Origin: Coemansia sp. RSA 487
Taxonomy: Eukaryota > Kickxellomycota > Kickxellomycetes > Kickxellales > Kickxellaceae
NCBI GenBank assembly: GCA_027577595.1
Contig: JANBRJ010000016.1
Location: 124,001-188,000 of the forward strand
DNA: 64,000 bases
Direction of reading: 5' to 3'
Under the pieces are notes generated by a model. That model saw only the letters and a program-made list of their open reading frames with translations. It did no database searches and was not told the origin of the DNA. A program made the position numbers and the translations under genes. Positions 62,189 to 64,000 of this stretch are shown here, piece after piece. How positions within the stretch are numbered: the first letter of the stretch is position 1; each line of letters starts with the position of its first letter.

Positions 62189-64000
62189 CTATTAAAGCCG
62201 GATTACCTGGCGCTTTTAAAGTTAGAGATCGTAAATAAAAAAAAACAGGAAAGGCGAGGAAAATCCTAACAACCACTGTTTTGTTTTTGTTTCTCCTAAT
62301 GTAATAAATAGTCCGGGATTGATGAGGAGTAGCAAGTCTACAAAAAGAATAAGGTGTCGGGCTTGGTAGATCGTCGCGTCAAAAGGTAATGAGATGGGAT
62401 GCAAGAATGAAAGAAAGGAAGAAAGTGTCATACAAAGAAAAAATACATCAGTTAGAGTGTATTGTAAAGAAGGATATGAAAGAAACGGGGGACACACATT
62501 GTTTATACTTTCAGCTCACCAGAGCTATTCTTGTTGACTCGATTTAGAAAAGGGTGCACACGAGCACAGTTCAAAGAAAGGCATGTGGTTTCCACATACG
62601 TCAGTCGGGCATATTGACGTCCATTTTCGACAACAAACACTCCCGACATATTATATTATAAAGCTCACGTTGTAGAGTGTGCCATGTCCCACGCCGTATT
62701 ATTTGTATGCGAGCAAGCCTCTTTAGAATACATTTAGAAATATGCGTACCTTTTTTTCTGGAGTAAATTTGCAAAGTGAAATGCGTTCGTAATGCAACGG
62801 AGACAATACCAGGTCAGGAGGTGGGGTTTTGTCACCCTTGGTAGCGTAGTTGTTCTGGGAAACAAAAAGGTGCAGAACGAAGAGTTCCGTAGAAGCGTGA
62901 CAATAACAAAAAAGGAAAGCTTTTATGCGCTTATTTTTTCTCCGTTTATCTTTCTGCTCCGAGACCACAGTGTAACTGTAAAACCAAGACAAGCAAAGGA
63001 ATAAAATAAAGCCTTTATATGCGAAGAGACAAAAGGGAAAAAGTACAAGTACACAAGAATGACGAAAAGCGGGAAACAGGACGCAAGAAGGGAGAGAGAG
63101 GGGAGGGTGGTTGCTATGAGCTTTACTTGCACGGCAAAATAAAAAACACACGAGGACTCCCCAAGGCAGCAAAAGCGTGCAGTGCGTCTCTTCGAGTAGC
63201 AGAAAAACAAGGGAAAGAGAAAAAGATAGCTAAGAAACAACAGCTAGCTGAAATAGAAGCGAAATAACTTTTTGCTCTCAGAAGAAGAGGATGAATGGGC
63301 TTGAGCCAAGAAAAAGAAAAGAAAGAATAGGAAAAATATAACAAAGCGGAGGCAAAAGAAAAAGGGAGAACATTTGTATGCTAAAGGATGCAAGAGCGTT
63401 TATCCCACCATCCTTTTTTTTCTACTTTTACCATCGAAGCCAAAAAGGGAACAAACCCACGAAGACTCCTGCGCGCTTCTTGCTTTCCTTGTTTGGCATT
63501 CGTAAGACACACTCGCTTTTTTTTCTGCCCTTGGCACACCACCCATTGATTGGGGAGGAGGATAGACTCTTTCTTGCTAATACAAAGTCTCTTCTTCATC
63601 TTCGCATCCTTTGCGCTTCTGCGTGTACTCAGAAAGGGTTCTTCGTGTGCCTATGCATATCCCGCTCAGCTCCACAAAGAATGTCGCTCCCACCCACCAT
63701 ATTCCCCTCCCCCACATATTTTTCTCGCTTGGATCACAATAATCACCCAGGTTTTGTGAGTATCTGAAACTTGAGATGACAAGGCCTGCTGAAACCATGG
63801 GACGCGTTTTCAGCCTTTATTTCTTGTGGCAAATTTGCCTTTGTTACTGGCCGAATGGAGAGGGACAAAAGTAGTGCTCCTGGTTCGACCTTTGTTTAAA
63901 TTTTGCTTTGTTTACAGCCATGTGGGCCAAGTTATCTCTCCCTTTTCTACTGCCTAATTATTGTTGCGAGTTCGAACAAAGCCAATAAAAATTATATTGA
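62189..64000. other. Gene-free spacer to the window end
   Basis: About 1.8 kb: the TEA1-like promoter/5' UTR, then purine- and pyrimidine-rich blocks (around 63,050-63,110 and 63,400-63,600). All frames are low complexity (Lys/Arg/Gly or Phe/Ser/Leu). The window ends in AT-rich sequence. No gene is seen. Confidence 0.5.

Noticed and set aside
62222-63798. Several 70-150 codon frames near the window end
   Set aside because: All are low-complexity translations of purine/pyrimidine-rich spacer and overlap each other on both strands.

Overview
The window is nuclear DNA of a filamentous fungus. It carries cytosolic ribosomal protein genes, an SSU-processome WD40 protein, a splicing factor, a Rac GTPase, a Tea1-like kelch polarity protein, an ATP-type PEPCK and fungal homoserine dehydrogenase. 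Most genes have no intron. Where introns occur they are short (51-166 bp), GT-AG, and sometimes show a TACTAAC-type branch point. Spacers are AT- and pyrimidine-rich, and coding regions are richer in GC with C/G-ending codons. Together with divergent F-box/leucine-rich proteins, this best fits an early-diverging fungus of the Kickxellales type (Coemansia and relatives). That placement is an inference from style, not from a marker gene.

Layout: 0.6-2.9 kb, two related Gln/Gly/Tyr-rich small proteins with an Ala/Gly hydrophobic segment. 3.7-6.0 kb, a Sds3/Dep1-type histone deacetylase subunit interrupted by an assembly gap in a GCC repeat. 7.7-9.5 kb, a Golgi pH regulator. 10.4-11.8 kb, an unknown basic protein. 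14.0-16.5 kb, a spliced membrane-protein gene convergent with an F-box protein. 17.1-19.9 kb, Utp21. 20.0-21.0 kb, a mitochondrial pyrimidine nucleotide carrier. 21.7-24.1 kb, a divergent ribosomal pair (eL21, uS4). 26.3-27.2 kb, Rac1 with two introns. 27.6-31.2 kb, a large helical protein that resembles Integrator subunit 5. 31.6-33.3 kb, a second F-box/LRR-like protein. 33.7-34.8 kb, Prp18. 35.2-40.1 kb, an LPLAT acyltransferase, PEPCK and Hom6 in tandem. 40.3-45.9 kb, a candidate securin, a CCNDBP1-like protein and a SAP/NuSAP-like protein. 46.1-49.2 kb, a catalytically dead trypsin-like surface protein divergent from a zinc alcohol dehydrogenase. 51.7-53.5 kb, a coiled-coil protein. 54.2-54.8 kb, a broken secreted-protein gene. 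54.9-57.3 kb, a TMEM62-like phosphoesterase. 57.8-62.2 kb, a Tea1-like kelch protein. The rest is spacer.

The genes are individually regulated eukaryotic units, and there is no operon or biosynthetic cluster. Several belong to shared cell-biology themes: ribosome biogenesis (Utp21, eL21, uS4), RNA processing (Prp18, possible INTS5), mitosis and polarity (securin, NuSAP-like, Rac1, Tea1), and gluconeogenesis/amino-acid synthesis (PEPCK, Hom6). I see no convincing new multi-gene system. The most interesting single loci are the INTS5-like gene, the candidate securin, the PEPCK with a mitochondrial-type leader, the dead protease, and a spliced membrane-protein gene that only appears once introns are removed. 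No tRNA, rRNA, CRISPR or intact transposon was found.
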